Assembly (NCBI GenBank): GCA_963668365.1
Contig: OY764266.1
Location: 1,674,001-1,738,000, forward strand
Length of the DNA stretch: 64,000 nt
Direction of reading: 5' to 3'
Source of the DNA: VXNE01 sp963668365
GTDB taxonomy: Bacteria > Pseudomonadota > Gammaproteobacteria > Pseudomonadales > Azotimanducaceae
This document shows, one piece after another, positions 25,895 to 35,135 of this stretch (position 1 is the first letter of the stretch; each line of letters starts with the position of its first letter). Below the pieces are notes generated by a model. The model was given only the letters and a program-made list of their open reading frames with translations, did not search any database and had not been told where the DNA came from. Both the position numbers and the translations under genes were made by a program.

Positions 25895-26165
25895 TTTCGC
25901 CGTGCTTGCGGAATTCACGTGGAACCCGGCACCAACCAGCTTCTCGCCGCGTACCTGTAGAAGGTGCGAGGCATTTCGTGCGTGTTGCCGTTCGAGCGGG
26001 AAGATGGTGACGCAATGGGAGTTCGGGTAGAGTACGATTTGACGACCGATCCCGACTGTGGTTGCCACTTGAGAGGAACCGTCGGGTCGTTGCGGTGCGG
26101 TCACTGGGCGGAGCAGTGGCGCTGGCTGGTTGTTCGTCATGGCGGGCAGCCCAAGGGGGACAGAC

Positions 26166-27329
26166 ATGATAAAGAGGAAGATGTCGGCGGCGGCGGTCGT
26201 GCTGTGCGCCGGTCTCTGGCTGGGCGGCGCGGCTCACGGAGACTATCTGGCCTATGCGGTGGGCGAGCAGTCGAAGCTGCCGCTGCCGGAGTCCATCGAC
26301 CACATCGAGGCGAGGTACCTCGTCAACCTCGAGTGGGGCGACTACGGCGGCGGGCGCTCGCGGGTGGCGGTGCTGCCGGTGGACAACACGAGCTCCGCGT
26401 CGAGCTTCCAGGTCGTCGCGCGCGACGGCGAGAACGTCGCCTGGGAAACGGAACACGCCAGCATGGTGCCGGTGAACGGAATCGAGGCGATCGTCACCGA
26501 CGTGATGAACCGCACCGGCCGCTTCCGGCTGGTGGAGCGCCAGGCGCTGGACTCGGTGCTGCGGGAACAGGATCTCGTCACCTCCGAGCGGGTCTCGAAG
26601 CCGTCGGGCGCGAAGACCGGGAACGTGCTCGGAGCGAAGTACCTGGTGCAGGTCGTCGTGACGGACTACGAAGCGAACGTGTCCGAAAGGAAGGGCGGCG
26701 GGCTCGGCGGCTTGGTTTCCAACCGCCTGCCGGCGGTGATCGGCGCCGTCGGCGTCAAGTCCGGGCAGGGGCGCGTGGGCATGAACTTCCGGCTGATCGA
26801 CGCCGAGACCAGCGAGGTCGTGTACACGCGGCAGATCGAGTCGGTCATCCGCGAGCGCGGACTGGCGTTGGGCGGTCTCGCGATTTCCGGCGGCGGCATT
26901 CTTGGCGGCTTTTTCGCGGGCTACTCGCGGACGCCCATCGGGCAGGCGGTGATCGCGGGGACGAACAAGGGCATCTATGAACTGGTGAAGCAGATCGGTG
27001 CGGAACCGGCATCGGGCAGCGTGGTGCGGGCACAGGACGGCCGCGTATGGGTCAACCTGGGGCGCGGCATGGTCGCGGTGGGCGACGAGCTGCGCATCGT
27101 TGCGCGAGGCGAGGACCTGATCGATCCCGACACCGGGTTGAGTCTCGGCAGCATGGATACGGAACTCGGCACCGCGCGGGTGGCGTCGGTGCAGGAGCAG
27201 TTTAGCATTGCCGAGACGGTTGCGATGAACGGGACGCCGAGTCGCGGGGACCGGGTGGTCTCGACCGCAGCGCCACCGGGCATCGAGTTCGCGCAGGAGT
27301 GGCAACAACCGAAGCGCGGCAAGTTCTGA
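26166..27329 (+). CDS. CsgG/HfaB-family secreted protein
   Basis: ATG 26166 gives 387 residues with a cleavable signal sequence (AAAVVLCAGLWLGGAAHG). The core matches CsgG-like proteins: SRVAVLPVDNTSSA, TGRFRLVERQALDSVLREQD, NVLGAKYLVQVVVTDYE, FRLIDAETSEVVYTRQIES. CsgG is the outer-membrane pore for curli subunits, but many relatives lack curli partners, and none is present here. There is no lipobox cysteine, so it is probably periplasmic or a soluble partner. The tail after residue 300 looks like an added beta domain. Confidence 0.8.
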   Translation: MIKRKMSAAAVVLCAGLWLGGAAHGDYLAYAVGEQSKLPLPESIDHIEARYLVNLEWGDYGGGRSRVAVLPVDNTSSASSFQVVARDGENVAWETEHASMVPVNGIEAIVTDVMNRTGRFRLVERQALDSVLREQDLVTSERVSKPSGAKTGNVLGAKYLVQVVVTDYEANVSERKGGGLGGLVSNRLPAVIGAVGVKSGQGRVGMNFRLIDAETSEVVYTRQIESVIRERGLALGGLAISGGGILGGFFAGYSRTPIGQAVIAGTNKGIYELVKQIGAEPASGSVVRAQDGRVWVNLGRGMVAVGDELRIVARGEDLIDPDTGLSLGSMDTELGTARVASVQEQFSIAETVAMNGTPSRGDRVVSTAAPPGIEFAQEWQQPKRGKF

Positions 27330-27609
27330 CGGGAAGCCGGACGAACGGACCCGGATCTTCGTCGAGGGTTCGTTGCGGATGTCGGCCTCGCTCACGCCGT
27401 TGCGGCGAACGCCGCGCGGGCGGGATGCCCTCGTCGCGCTGGTGCATGTCGAGGGCTCGAAGACGGTTGCCGGCGCGACGGTGGCGAGGGGCAGGTGCCG
27501 GAGATGCCAGCGGCCTACCCGCGCACGGCGCGGTCAACCGATCTCGAACGATAGGCGGGTGCGGATGTCGTCGAGGTCCGGCGCGCCGTCGAGTTCGGTG
27601 CGAGCGTAG

Positions 27610-27750
27610 ACGGCGTACTCGTCGATAGCGGCACTGTGGTTCGCCTCCGGCAACGGCTGGCTCGACGGCGACGAACCGCAACAACGCCTGTTCGACGGGG
27701 AACTGGTCGTCGCCGCAGCTCGCCGACTTTCGGAACCGGCGCGTGGATGA
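27610..27750 (+). pseudogene. Xre/MbcA/ParS-type antitoxin C-terminal remnant
   Basis: The frame ALWFASGNGWLDGDEPQQRL followed by VVAAARRLSEPARG and TGA 27748 resembles the toxin-binding C-terminus of antitoxins paired with RES toxins. It is closed upstream by TAG at 27607, and no N-terminal domain is readable in 27330-27606 in this frame, so only a fragment persists. It overlaps the RES frame by eight bases. Confidence 0.5.
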
Positions 27751-28402
27751 GGAACCGGCCGCGGTCGTACCGTATCCGCCGGAGTCTCCCAACGCGCCTA
27801 ACGTCGTGGAACTTGACGCGGGGCAACTGCTCCACCGCATTCACGACCAGTGATTTGCTGGAAATGAGTTCAATCCGTGCAGAGGGGGGCCGACCCGTTT
27901 CGCTCCGATCAGGGACGGGGCAGGTCGCTGCATTCCTTCTCTCTACGCGGGATCCGCTGTGGACTCAGCGATCCACGAGACCGTCTTCCACGATGTTCCG
28001 CCAAGCGCGAAACGCAAGACCGTGCCGAAGAGCGCCATCGACAGGTGCGGCCACAGCACGCTCCTCGTACGCCGCACCCTCCAGCTCGCAAGCCTGCGTG
28101 CGCCGGACCTCATGCGGCTGGGTGTCGGCCGCGAGACCCTGATCGGCAGCCTGCCGACGCGATACGGCAGAACGGCGCTCTGGGCCAAGGCCATCCATGA
28201 TCGGTCCGATGACGTGGACGATGTGGGCGGGATGGTCTGGATTTCGAACCTGTGCGACCCGGATGCTGCGCTGCTGCTCTTCGGCGACCGCGTAGTTCCG
28301 GCAGACCTCCTGGTTGCCGGGGTCCGGGCAGGATCTGAAGGGTCGTTCCTGGACGATGTGCGCAGGGCCGGCCGGCGCAGCGATATCTGGACCACGCTAT
28401 AG
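27743..28402 (+). pseudogene. RES-domain toxin, interrupted by in-frame TGA
   Basis: From GTG 27743 the frame reads to QLLHRIHDQ, meets TGA 27851-27853, and continues in the same frame as FAGNEFNP, GPTRFAPIRDG, IPSLYAG, IHETVFHDVP, LPTRYGRTALWAKAIHD and MVWISN. This is the RES domain order (NAD+-degrading toxins) with all segments present, so one stop codon in place of sense (TGG would fit) is the only visible lesion. The restored protein would have about 219 residues. The antitoxin beside it is also broken. Confidence 0.75.
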
Positions 28403-28431
28403 CCGCGACAGGGGCTGCCGCCTGCGTGGCG

Positions 28432-28785
28432 TCAGGATTCCGACGCGGGCTGGTACCTGGTCGTTCCGGGGCGGATGTTCAGGAATCGGACTCCCTGGTC
28501 CCCGACGGTGAACTTGTACTCGGAGTTCTTGCGGATGAGCAGAATGCTCTGCGGGCCCATCACCTTGTCCCCCATGCGGAGTTCCCCTTCGACCACGTAC
28601 ATCACCTCATCCTCGGAGTGGCTGTGGAGCTCGGTCTCGAAGCCCGGTTCGAAATTCATAATGAACGCACAAATTCCATCTTTCGTGTTCTCTCCCACGA
28701 TCTGCGCTCCTGTCGTGTGCCCTTTCTTTATCCTCTGGGCCAGCCAGGGCGCGTCTTCTACGCTCGTGATAGTGATTGTGCTCAT
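28432..28785 (-). CDS. Small cupin-domain protein
   Basis: A 117-residue single-domain cupin. Motif 1 is ELHSHSEDEVMYVVEGELRM with the metal-binding His-His-Glu pattern; motif 2 (MGPQSILLIRKNSEYKFTV) lacks the usual second histidine. The function may be binding or stabilising a small ligand. It is divergent from the VOC gene at 28917, with about 130 bases between, suggesting shared regulation. Confidence 0.8.
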   Translation of the reverse strand: MSTITITSVEDAPWLAQRIKKGHTTGAQIVGENTKDGICAFIMNFEPGFETELHSHSEDEVMYVVEGELRMGDKVMGPQSILLIRKNSEYKFTVGDQGVRFLNIRPGTTRYQPASES

Positions 28786-28916
28786 ATCTCACCTCCCGGT
28801 GGCCAGAATACCCGTTTCACAAGATCGTCGCACGACGCGTCGCTGTCGGCCGGGCGCCGATTGGGCGATACTAACGGGAGAGGAACGGCACGGCCTGGAG
28901 CACGAGGAGGAACACC

Positions 28917-29780
28917 ATGAGCGAAGCACAATTCGACAGAACCGAAGAGAACATCGGCAACGTGCTCATCCTGCAGCACATCAACCTGTGCGTCCCGGAC
29001 CTGTACCTCGCGACCATCTTCTACGTGTCGGGCATCGGCCTGACGCGCGACCCCTATGTCGACTTCGGCGGGCCCATCATGTGGGTGAACGCGGGCGAGC
29101 AGCAGTTCCACCTGTTGCAGAACACGGCCCAGAAGTGGCGCGGCCATATCGGCGTGGTGGTGCCGAGTCTCGACGACCTGAGGACCCGCCTCGAACGGGT
29201 CGGCAAGACCCTGGCCGATACCGAGTTCGCCTGGAGCGAAGCGGACGGTTTCGTCCAGGTGACGTGCCCCTGGGGCAATGACATCCGCGTCTTCGGACCC
29301 GACAGCTTCCCGGGCTGCTACCTCGGCATCCCGTACGCCGAGATGCTCGTCGCTCCGGGCGCCGCCGAAGGCATCGCGAAGTTCTACGAGCGCATCCTGA
29401 ACGCGCCGGCAACGGTCGCGGACGACAATGAAGGCAGGCGCACCGAGGTCTCGATGGGCTTCGGTCAGCAACTCATCTACCAGGAGACCGATGGCGCCAT
29501 CCCCGAATACGACGGCCACCACATCGCCATACACATCGCCGACTTCTCCGGGCCGCATGCGTATCTCGCCGAGCACGACCTTCTGACCGAGGAATCGGAC
29601 CAGCACCAGTATCGATTCCAGGCGGTCGTGGACCCGGACAGCGGCGAGACGCTGGCGGAACTCGAGCACGAGGTGCGCAGCCTCAGGCACCCGATGTTCA
29701 AGCGCAACCTGGTGAACCGCAATCCCGGGCAGACGTTCTTCAATTACGTCGAAGGGCGCGACGCGTTCTACCCGGGGTGA
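28917..29780 (+). CDS. Two-domain VOC family protein
   Basis: A 287-residue protein with ribosome site CGAGGAGGAA. The N-terminal VOC unit has LQHINLCVPDLYLATIFYVS and HIGVVVPSLDDLRTRLE; the C-terminal unit has KFYERILNAPATV and EYDGHHIAIHIADFSGPHAY. Two tandem VOC units can form one metal site, as in extradiol dioxygenases, but the substrate is unknown. Neighbouring cupin and SnoaL-like genes suggest a small catabolic or biosynthetic set. Confidence 0.8.
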   Translation: MSEAQFDRTEENIGNVLILQHINLCVPDLYLATIFYVSGIGLTRDPYVDFGGPIMWVNAGEQQFHLLQNTAQKWRGHIGVVVPSLDDLRTRLERVGKTLADTEFAWSEADGFVQVTCPWGNDIRVFGPDSFPGCYLGIPYAEMLVAPGAAEGIAKFYERILNAPATVADDNEGRRTEVSMGFGQQLIYQETDGAIPEYDGHHIAIHIADFSGPHAYLAEHDLLTEESDQHQYRFQAVVDPDSGETLAELEHEVRSLRHPMFKRNLVNRNPGQTFFNYVEGRDAFYPG

Positions 29781-29795
29781 ACGCGCCGCCATGCG

Positions 29796-30215
29796 TTACG
29801 TGGCGGGGAGCCGGATCTCCGCGCCAAGCTGGCGGACGACGGCCAGGCTGTCGCTGACGACCTCGTAGTCCACGAGCATTCCGTCCTGCAGCCGGAACAT
29901 GCTCACGTTCCTGGCCTCGATCGGTTTGCCCGTAGGCTGCAAGCCCCACATTTCCATGGTATGCGTCGTGCGCAGGTGCCATACGCCGACGACCTCGTCG
30001 TCCGAGGCGATGATGCGCTCGACATCAATCTCGAAGTCGTCGAGGCGCGCGCGAAACCTGGACACATGCCTCTTGAGGGCGGCCGGTCCGCGAATGGTCT
30101 GCGAATGGTCGACCATGTCCTCGGCGGCGAACCCGTCGATCAGCTCCAGCTTGCCCCGGGCCACCACCTCCGTGAGATAGCAGCGCATCACTTCTTCGCA
30201 ACGTTGTCGCGTCAT
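29796..30215 (-). CDS. SnoaL-like / ester cyclase family protein
   Basis: A 139-residue protein of the NTF2-like fold: MTRQRCEEVMRCYLTEVVAR, DHSQTIRGPAALKRHVSRFR, and GVWHLRTTHTMEMWGLQPTG ending in a final FRLQDGMLVDYEVVSD strand. SnoaL-type proteins include polyketide cyclases and many uncharacterised enzymes. It is convergent with the VOC gene (15-base gap). Confidence 0.8.
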   Translation of the reverse strand: MTRQRCEEVMRCYLTEVVARGKLELIDGFAAEDMVDHSQTIRGPAALKRHVSRFRARLDDFEIDVERIIASDDEVVGVWHLRTTHTMEMWGLQPTGKPIEARNVSMFRLQDGMLVDYEVVSDSLAVVRQLGAEIRLPAT

Positions 30216-30314
30216 GGCCTTGCTCCCCGGTAGACTGCTCGATCATACGCTGCACAACTCAGGTCAGGTGCGGTCAGGCATCAAGCCTGGCTGAGCCCAG
30301 GAACACCGCCCGAT

Positions 30315-32015
30315 ATGCGCAATACCGTCGTCGCGATACTTGGACTGCTGCTGACCGCCGCGTGCGGCGGCGGGGGATCGAGCCCCCCCTCGCCGCCGGC
30401 GCCGCCTCCTGCGCCACCGCCGCAACCTCCCGCCCCGCCTCAGGGCGAAGCTCGATTCACCGACGTGACAGTGCGGTCCGGCATCAACTACCAGCATGGC
30501 TACCTGAATCCCACCGCGGGGTCGGAGCCGGAAGAGTTCGGCGGCGGCGTGGCGAGTGGCGACTTTGACGGCGACGGTTGGATAGACCTTTTCGTTCTGC
30601 GCGGCGACATCGGGCCAAACCTGCTCTACCGCAACCTGGGCGACAACGTGTTCGAGGAAGTCGCCGAAGCGGCCGGTGTGGCGTACACCCGGTCTTCGGG
30701 CCAGAACTACCGGCATAGCGGACCGGCATTCGCCGATATGGACGGCGACGGCGACCTCGACCTGTTCATAGGCGGTATCGAACACGATCCGAGCTTCCTG
30801 TTCCATAACGAGGGCGATGGCACCTTCACGGACGTGACCGCGGAGTCCGGAATCGACACTATCGCCTCCAAGTACACGCTCTCGGCGGCGTTTGGCGACT
30901 ATGACCTCGACGGCGACCTGGACATGTTCCTCACCCATTGGGGCACACGCCGGGGCATCGGCGAGCCCGTCAACACCGAACACCTCTGGCGAAACGACAC
31001 GCGACACGGCGTCATCAGGTTCATCGACGTGAGCCTGGAGGCCGGCATTTCGCCGAGCATCATTTCGCCGGACCCGCACAAGTCGCTCGGCGGCGCCGGG
31101 TTCGACTACACGTTTTCTCCGACTTTTGCCCGCATCGACGACGATCGGTTCCCCGACCTGGTGATCTCGGGGGACTTTCTCACCTCGATGTTCTATCTCA
31201 ACAACCGCGACGGCAGCTTCCGAAACGCCACCGACCGCAACGTGTTAATGGATCAGAACGGCATGGGCACCGCCGTGGGGGACTACGACGCGGACGGTGA
31301 CCTCGACTGGTTCGTCACGTCCATCTGGAGCCGGCAGGACGAACACGGCGAGCAGGCATTCGAACTGGGCAACCGGCTCTACAACAACGTGGGCGGCGCG
31401 TTCGTAGATGTCACCGACGCCGCCGGCGTGCACGACGGCGGCTGGGGCTGGGCCGCGTGCTTCGCCGACTTCGACAACGACACCGACCTGGATATCTACC
31501 ACACCAACGGCTGGAGCGTGTCCTTCGAGCCGGATAACTTCCACGCGGACGAGAGTCGACTGTTCGTGGCCGCGGGCGACGGCACGTTCATCGAGGACGC
31601 CACGACCGCCGGAATCGCGGACAATGAACGCGGCTATGCGGCCGTCTGCGCGGATTTCGACAACGACGGCGACGTGGACGTGTTCCAGGCCCACCGCGAC
31701 CCGGACAACGCCGCCACCCTGTGGCGCAACGACACAACAGGCAACCAGTACCTGAGAGTGCGCCTTGTCGGTCTGCCTCCGAACACGGAAGCGGCCGGTG
31801 CCCGAATCCGGGCGACAGTGGGGGAAAAAGAACTACTGCGCGAGATCGTTATCGGCAGCAACTTCACGTCGCAGAACCCGACAGTGCAGGTGTTCGGCCT
31901 CGGCGGCGCATCGGTTGTCGACAGGCTCGTCGTCGAATGGCCCGACGGCCGCGAGACCACGCAAACACAGGTCGCCGCCGGACAGACGCTGGTGCTGGAG
32001 CATCCCGACCTGTAA
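30315..32015 (+). CDS. FG-GAP/VCBS repeat lipoprotein with ASPIC/UnbV domain (CRTAC1-like)
   Basis: A 566-residue protein with a lipoprotein signal (LLLTAACGGGG), a Pro-rich linker (residues 24-43), FG-GAP/VCBS calcium-binding repeats (for example SGDFDGDGWIDLF, DMDGDGDLDLF, DFDNDGDVDVF) forming a beta-propeller, and a C-terminal ASPIC/UnbV domain (VRLVGLPPNTEAAGARI to LVVEWPDGR). These proteins are anchored in the envelope and are probably adhesive or carbohydrate-binding. An ISAzo13 element begins about 30 bases after its stop. Confidence 0.9.
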   Translation: MRNTVVAILGLLLTAACGGGGSSPPSPPAPPPAPPPQPPAPPQGEARFTDVTVRSGINYQHGYLNPTAGSEPEEFGGGVASGDFDGDGWIDLFVLRGDIGPNLLYRNLGDNVFEEVAEAAGVAYTRSSGQNYRHSGPAFADMDGDGDLDLFIGGIEHDPSFLFHNEGDGTFTDVTAESGIDTIASKYTLSAAFGDYDLDGDLDMFLTHWGTRRGIGEPVNTEHLWRNDTRHGVIRFIDVSLEAGISPSIISPDPHKSLGGAGFDYTFSPTFARIDDDRFPDLVISGDFLTSMFYLNNRDGSFRNATDRNVLMDQNGMGTAVGDYDADGDLDWFVTSIWSRQDEHGEQAFELGNRLYNNVGGAFVDVTDAAGVHDGGWGWAACFADFDNDTDLDIYHTNGWSVSFEPDNFHADESRLFVAAGDGTFIEDATTAGIADNERGYAAVCADFDNDGDVDVFQAHRDPDNAATLWRNDTTGNQYLRVRLVGLPPNTEAAGARIRATVGEKELLREIVIGSNFTSQNPTVQVFGLGGASVVDRLVVEWPDGRETTQTQVAAGQTLVLEHPDL

Positions 32016-32042
32016 CGACGGGTCCGTCCGGCGCTTAGGAAG

Positions 32043-33340
32043 CTCGCCAAATTAATCTATCCGTTCATGGTGTTTGGCAAGAGGCTGTAGTTCCACTCGC
32101 CATGGAAGGGGTCGCGCTTGATGGCGAGGTTGTTCATCTGCGCGTCGGTGATCTGGCGGCCGGTCGGGTATTGGCCTTCGTCGAGTTCGGAGCGGATCGC
32201 CAGGCCCTCCCTGGTGGTCGTTGCGCCGATCAGGTTGACCACGACCTCGTGGCTCACCAGCGGCCGGCCGCGCCAGTTCTGGGTGATGTGGCAGAACATG
32301 CGATGCTCGATCTTGTTCCACTTGCTGGTGCCCGGCGGGAAGTGACACACCGAGATGCGCAGCCCGAGGGTGTCGGCCAGCTGCTGCAGCTCGTACTTCC
32401 ACAGGCGCGAACGGCTGCCGTTGGAACCGCCGCCGTCCGCCGTGACCAGCAGGCGGCGGGCCTCCGGGTAGGCGTGGCGACCCATCTGCCGCCACCAGCG
32501 CCGCAGCGTCGCCACCGCGAACTCCGAGGTGTCGTGGTCCACGCCGACGCCCACCCAGCCGGCGTTGGCCGTCAGGTCGTACACCCCGTACGGAATCGCC
32601 TTGCCGAGGTCCCGGTCGATGAAGTCATGCACCTTCACCTCCTCGGGGCGTCCCTTCGGACGCCATTCCCTGCCGCCGTTGCGGTACGGGCCGACCAGCT
32701 CCTTCTTCTTCGTGTCCACCGACACCACCGGCTGCCCCAGGCGCTGGAACGCCCGCACGCGTCGGTCGATGCGCCGGAACTGCGCGTCGCGGTCCGGATG
32801 CTGGCGTCCTTCGAGCGTCTTGCGGTTGGCCTGCAGGCTGTAGCCCAGTTCGTGCAGCAGGCGATTCACCGTGCGCTCGCTGACCGGATGCCCCGCGTCC
32901 CGCAACCGTCGCGCCAACCGCGCCGCGCTGCTGCAGGTCCAGCGCAACGGGCCGGTCGGGTCGCCCCGCGTCACCGGCTCGAGTTCCCGCTCCAGCGCGT
33001 CCACCAGGCCCGCGTCCCGCGCCGTCAGCGTCTTGCGGCCGCCGCCCGGACGGCGCTGCCGCGCGGCCCCCACCGGCGCCGCCCCCGCGTCCAGCTCCCG
33101 CAACCCCGCGCGCACCGTGACCCGCGACATCCCCGTCGCCTCGGCGACGCGCGTCACGCCGCCACGCCCGATGGCCCGCGCCTCCGCCGCCGCCCACAGC
33201 CGACGCGTGCGCTCATCCAGCAGCGGCCCCAACACCGCGTACTTCCCCCGCAACGCCTCCGTCACCGCCGCTTGCGTCAAACCAGCCATCGCCGACAGCA
33301 TAACAAACGCCGATCATATCGGACATTCTATTTTGGCGAG
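32043..33340 (-). mobile_element. ISAzo13-family insertion sequence
   Basis: The transposase gene is bounded by imperfect inverted repeats: CTCGCCAAATTAATCTATCC at 32043 and, read inward from 33340, CTCGCCAAAATAGAATGTCC (the first nine bases identical). No clear target duplication is visible beyond AG. Confidence 0.75.
32057..33289 (-). CDS. ISAzo13-family transposase
   Basis: A 410-residue transposase: N-terminal helix-turn-helix (LLDERTRRLWAAAEARAIGR, VAEATGMSRVTVRAGLREL), then the DDE catalytic part with VVSVDTKKKELVGPYRNGG, AGWVGVGVDHDTSEFAV, LLVTADGGGSNGSRSRLWK and CHFPPGTSKWNKIEHRMFCH. It appears intact. ATG 33301 would add four residues. Confidence 0.92.
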   Translation of the reverse strand: MAGLTQAAVTEALRGKYAVLGPLLDERTRRLWAAAEARAIGRGGVTRVAEATGMSRVTVRAGLRELDAGAAPVGAARQRRPGGGRKTLTARDAGLVDALERELEPVTRGDPTGPLRWTCSSAARLARRLRDAGHPVSERTVNRLLHELGYSLQANRKTLEGRQHPDRDAQFRRIDRRVRAFQRLGQPVVSVDTKKKELVGPYRNGGREWRPKGRPEEVKVHDFIDRDLGKAIPYGVYDLTANAGWVGVGVDHDTSEFAVATLRRWWRQMGRHAYPEARRLLVTADGGGSNGSRSRLWKYELQQLADTLGLRISVCHFPPGTSKWNKIEHRMFCHITQNWRGRPLVSHEVVVNLIGATTTREGLAIRSELDEGQYPTGRQITDAQMNNLAIKRDPFHGEWNYSLLPNTMNG

Positions 33341-33387
33341 AGCCCTTACCGATCTCCGCAGCCAATCCGACAACTGGTCGGACGCAG

Positions 33388-35103
33388 TCAGCTGGCGCGA
33401 GCGAGCGGACTCCGCAACACCTGTCCCGACTGGGCACCGGTGTGCTCGTTGTTGCGCAACATCACCTGGCCGTTGACCACCGTCGCGGCGATGCCGTCGG
33501 CGGTCTGCTTGTAGCGCATCGAGCCACCCGGCAGATCGCGCTCGACGGTGGGCAGGCGCGGCCCGACCGTGTTCGGATCGAACACGAGAAGGTCCGCGGC
33601 GAGCCCGACTCGCACCAGGCCGCGGTCGTACAGGCCCCACTGCCTGGAAATGTCGTAGGTCAACAGCCGCACCGCTTCTTCCATCGTCAGCTTCTGCTCC
33701 GCGCGCACCCAGTGGCTCAGGACGTGGCTTTGCAGCGAGCTGTCCATGAGTTGCGCGACGTGGGCGCCGGAGTCCGACAGGGTCACCACCGTGTGCGGGT
33801 GTTTCATGATCTCCAGCACGTGATCCTGGTTCAGATTCGTCGCAGGGCGCCGCCACAGCGCCTTGAGGTCGGTTTCGAGCGCCAGATCGATGAAGAGTTG
33901 CGCGGGGTGGACACCGCGCTCGGCGGCGACGTCCGACATGCTGCGCTGGTCGCGATCGATCAGCGTGTCCATGATGAGTATCCGGTCCCAATCCGGCGGA
34001 CGCGTGTCGAGGCCGCCGAAGGAGTTGCGGAACGCCTTGCCTTCCGGATTGTCGGCGATGCCGAGGAGCCTGGCCCGGACGGCCGGATCCCCGAGCTTGA
34101 CCTTCTGCTCCTCGAGCGGCAGCGCCCGGATCTCCCGCCAGTGATCCCAGGTATCGAAGGGCGTGCGGGCCTCGAAGCTGAACATGACATCCAGGGTGCG
34201 CGAGTGCGCCTGGGCGAACATGCGTCCGCCGGCGGCGGCGACTTCGTCCAGCAGCGCCAGTTTTCCACGCCAGTAGGGCTCCCCCCCGTCCCCGGCGGCC
34301 ACGCCCCACGTCATGGGCACGCCGGACTCGATGCTGAGCTGCCTGATGCGGTCGTGGTAGTCGCGGGTCCCCTCGGGGTCTCCAACGGTGATGTCGCCGG
34401 CAATCTCGAACACGCCGGCGCCGGTTTCGCCCATGGCGTTGACGATGGCGCGAACCTCGCTCCAGTCGGAGACGGCGCTCGCCACCGGCTTGTCGGTGAA
34501 CAGGCGATGCGTGCGCGAGGTCGAGAAGCCGATCGCGCCCGCGCGCACGGCCTCCTGCACGATCCGGCACATGGCGGCGAGTTCGTCTTCGGTCGCCTGC
34601 TCGGTGAACGCGCGTTCGCCCATGACGTAGGTGCGAAGCGCAGAGTGGCCGATGTAGCCGGCATAGTTGATGCCTTTCGGCACGGCCTCCACCGCATCGA
34701 GATAGTCGGGGTAGGTCTCCCAGGTCCACTTGATGCCTTCCTGCATCGACTCGCGGGCGATGTCCTCGGCCCGCTCGAGGTTTCGGATCGCGAGATCCTG
34801 CTGTTCCTCGGGACAGGGCGCGAGGGTGAACCCGCAGTTGCCCATCACCACGCTGGTGACGCCGTGGTAGCAGGAAGACGAGCCGATGCGATCCCAGAAC
34901 ACCTGGGCGTCCATGTGGGTGTGGCCATCGATGAAGCCCGGGCTCACGACGTGGCCCTCGGCGTCGATGGTCTCGGCGCCGTTTTCGCGGATGCGGCCGA
35001 TCAGCGCAATCTTGCCGCCGGAGATTCCGACGTCGGCATGGAACGCCGGCGCGCCCGATCCATCGATGATGGAACCGTTCTTGATGACCAGATCGTATGG
35101 CAT
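33388..35103 (-). CDS. N-acyl-D-amino-acid deacylase-family amidohydrolase (copy A)
   Basis: ATG 35103 gives 571 residues. It has the amidohydrolase/D-aminoacylase features: MPYDLVIKNGSIIDGSG, metal site GFIDGHTHMDAQVFWD, GNCGFTLAP with the cysteine that bridges zinc in D-aminoacylases, GAIGFSTSR, VVTLSDSGAHV and the C-terminal strand ADLLVFDPNTVGP. It hydrolyses N-acyl bonds of D-amino acids or related amides in the cytoplasm. It is the downstream member of a tandem pair separated by 32 bases, followed at its 3' end by an IS. Confidence 0.88.
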   Translation of the reverse strand: MPYDLVIKNGSIIDGSGAPAFHADVGISGGKIALIGRIRENGAETIDAEGHVVSPGFIDGHTHMDAQVFWDRIGSSSCYHGVTSVVMGNCGFTLAPCPEEQQDLAIRNLERAEDIARESMQEGIKWTWETYPDYLDAVEAVPKGINYAGYIGHSALRTYVMGERAFTEQATEDELAAMCRIVQEAVRAGAIGFSTSRTHRLFTDKPVASAVSDWSEVRAIVNAMGETGAGVFEIAGDITVGDPEGTRDYHDRIRQLSIESGVPMTWGVAAGDGGEPYWRGKLALLDEVAAAGGRMFAQAHSRTLDVMFSFEARTPFDTWDHWREIRALPLEEQKVKLGDPAVRARLLGIADNPEGKAFRNSFGGLDTRPPDWDRILIMDTLIDRDQRSMSDVAAERGVHPAQLFIDLALETDLKALWRRPATNLNQDHVLEIMKHPHTVVTLSDSGAHVAQLMDSSLQSHVLSHWVRAEQKLTMEEAVRLLTYDISRQWGLYDRGLVRVGLAADLLVFDPNTVGPRLPTVERDLPGGSMRYKQTADGIAATVVNGQVMLRNNEHTGAQSGQVLRSPLARAS

Positions 35104-35135
35104 AGCTTCCTCTCCTGCTGCTTTGCTTACGTCGA

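Noticed and set aside
25374..27395. Very long minus-strand frame opposite the CsgG-like gene and the MITE
   Set aside because: It spans a MITE and runs antisense to a gene with clear CsgG motifs; its composition is Arg/His/Pro-rich without motifs.
27330..27606. Possible full-length antitoxin upstream of the RES gene
   Set aside because: No frame gives a recognisable N-terminal domain and the matching frame is closed by TAG at 27607; only the C-terminal fragment is supported.
27851..27853. TGA as a recoded tryptophan or selenocysteine codon in the RES gene
   Set aside because: Many intact genes here terminate with TGA, no recoding element is apparent, and RES proteins are not selenoproteins.
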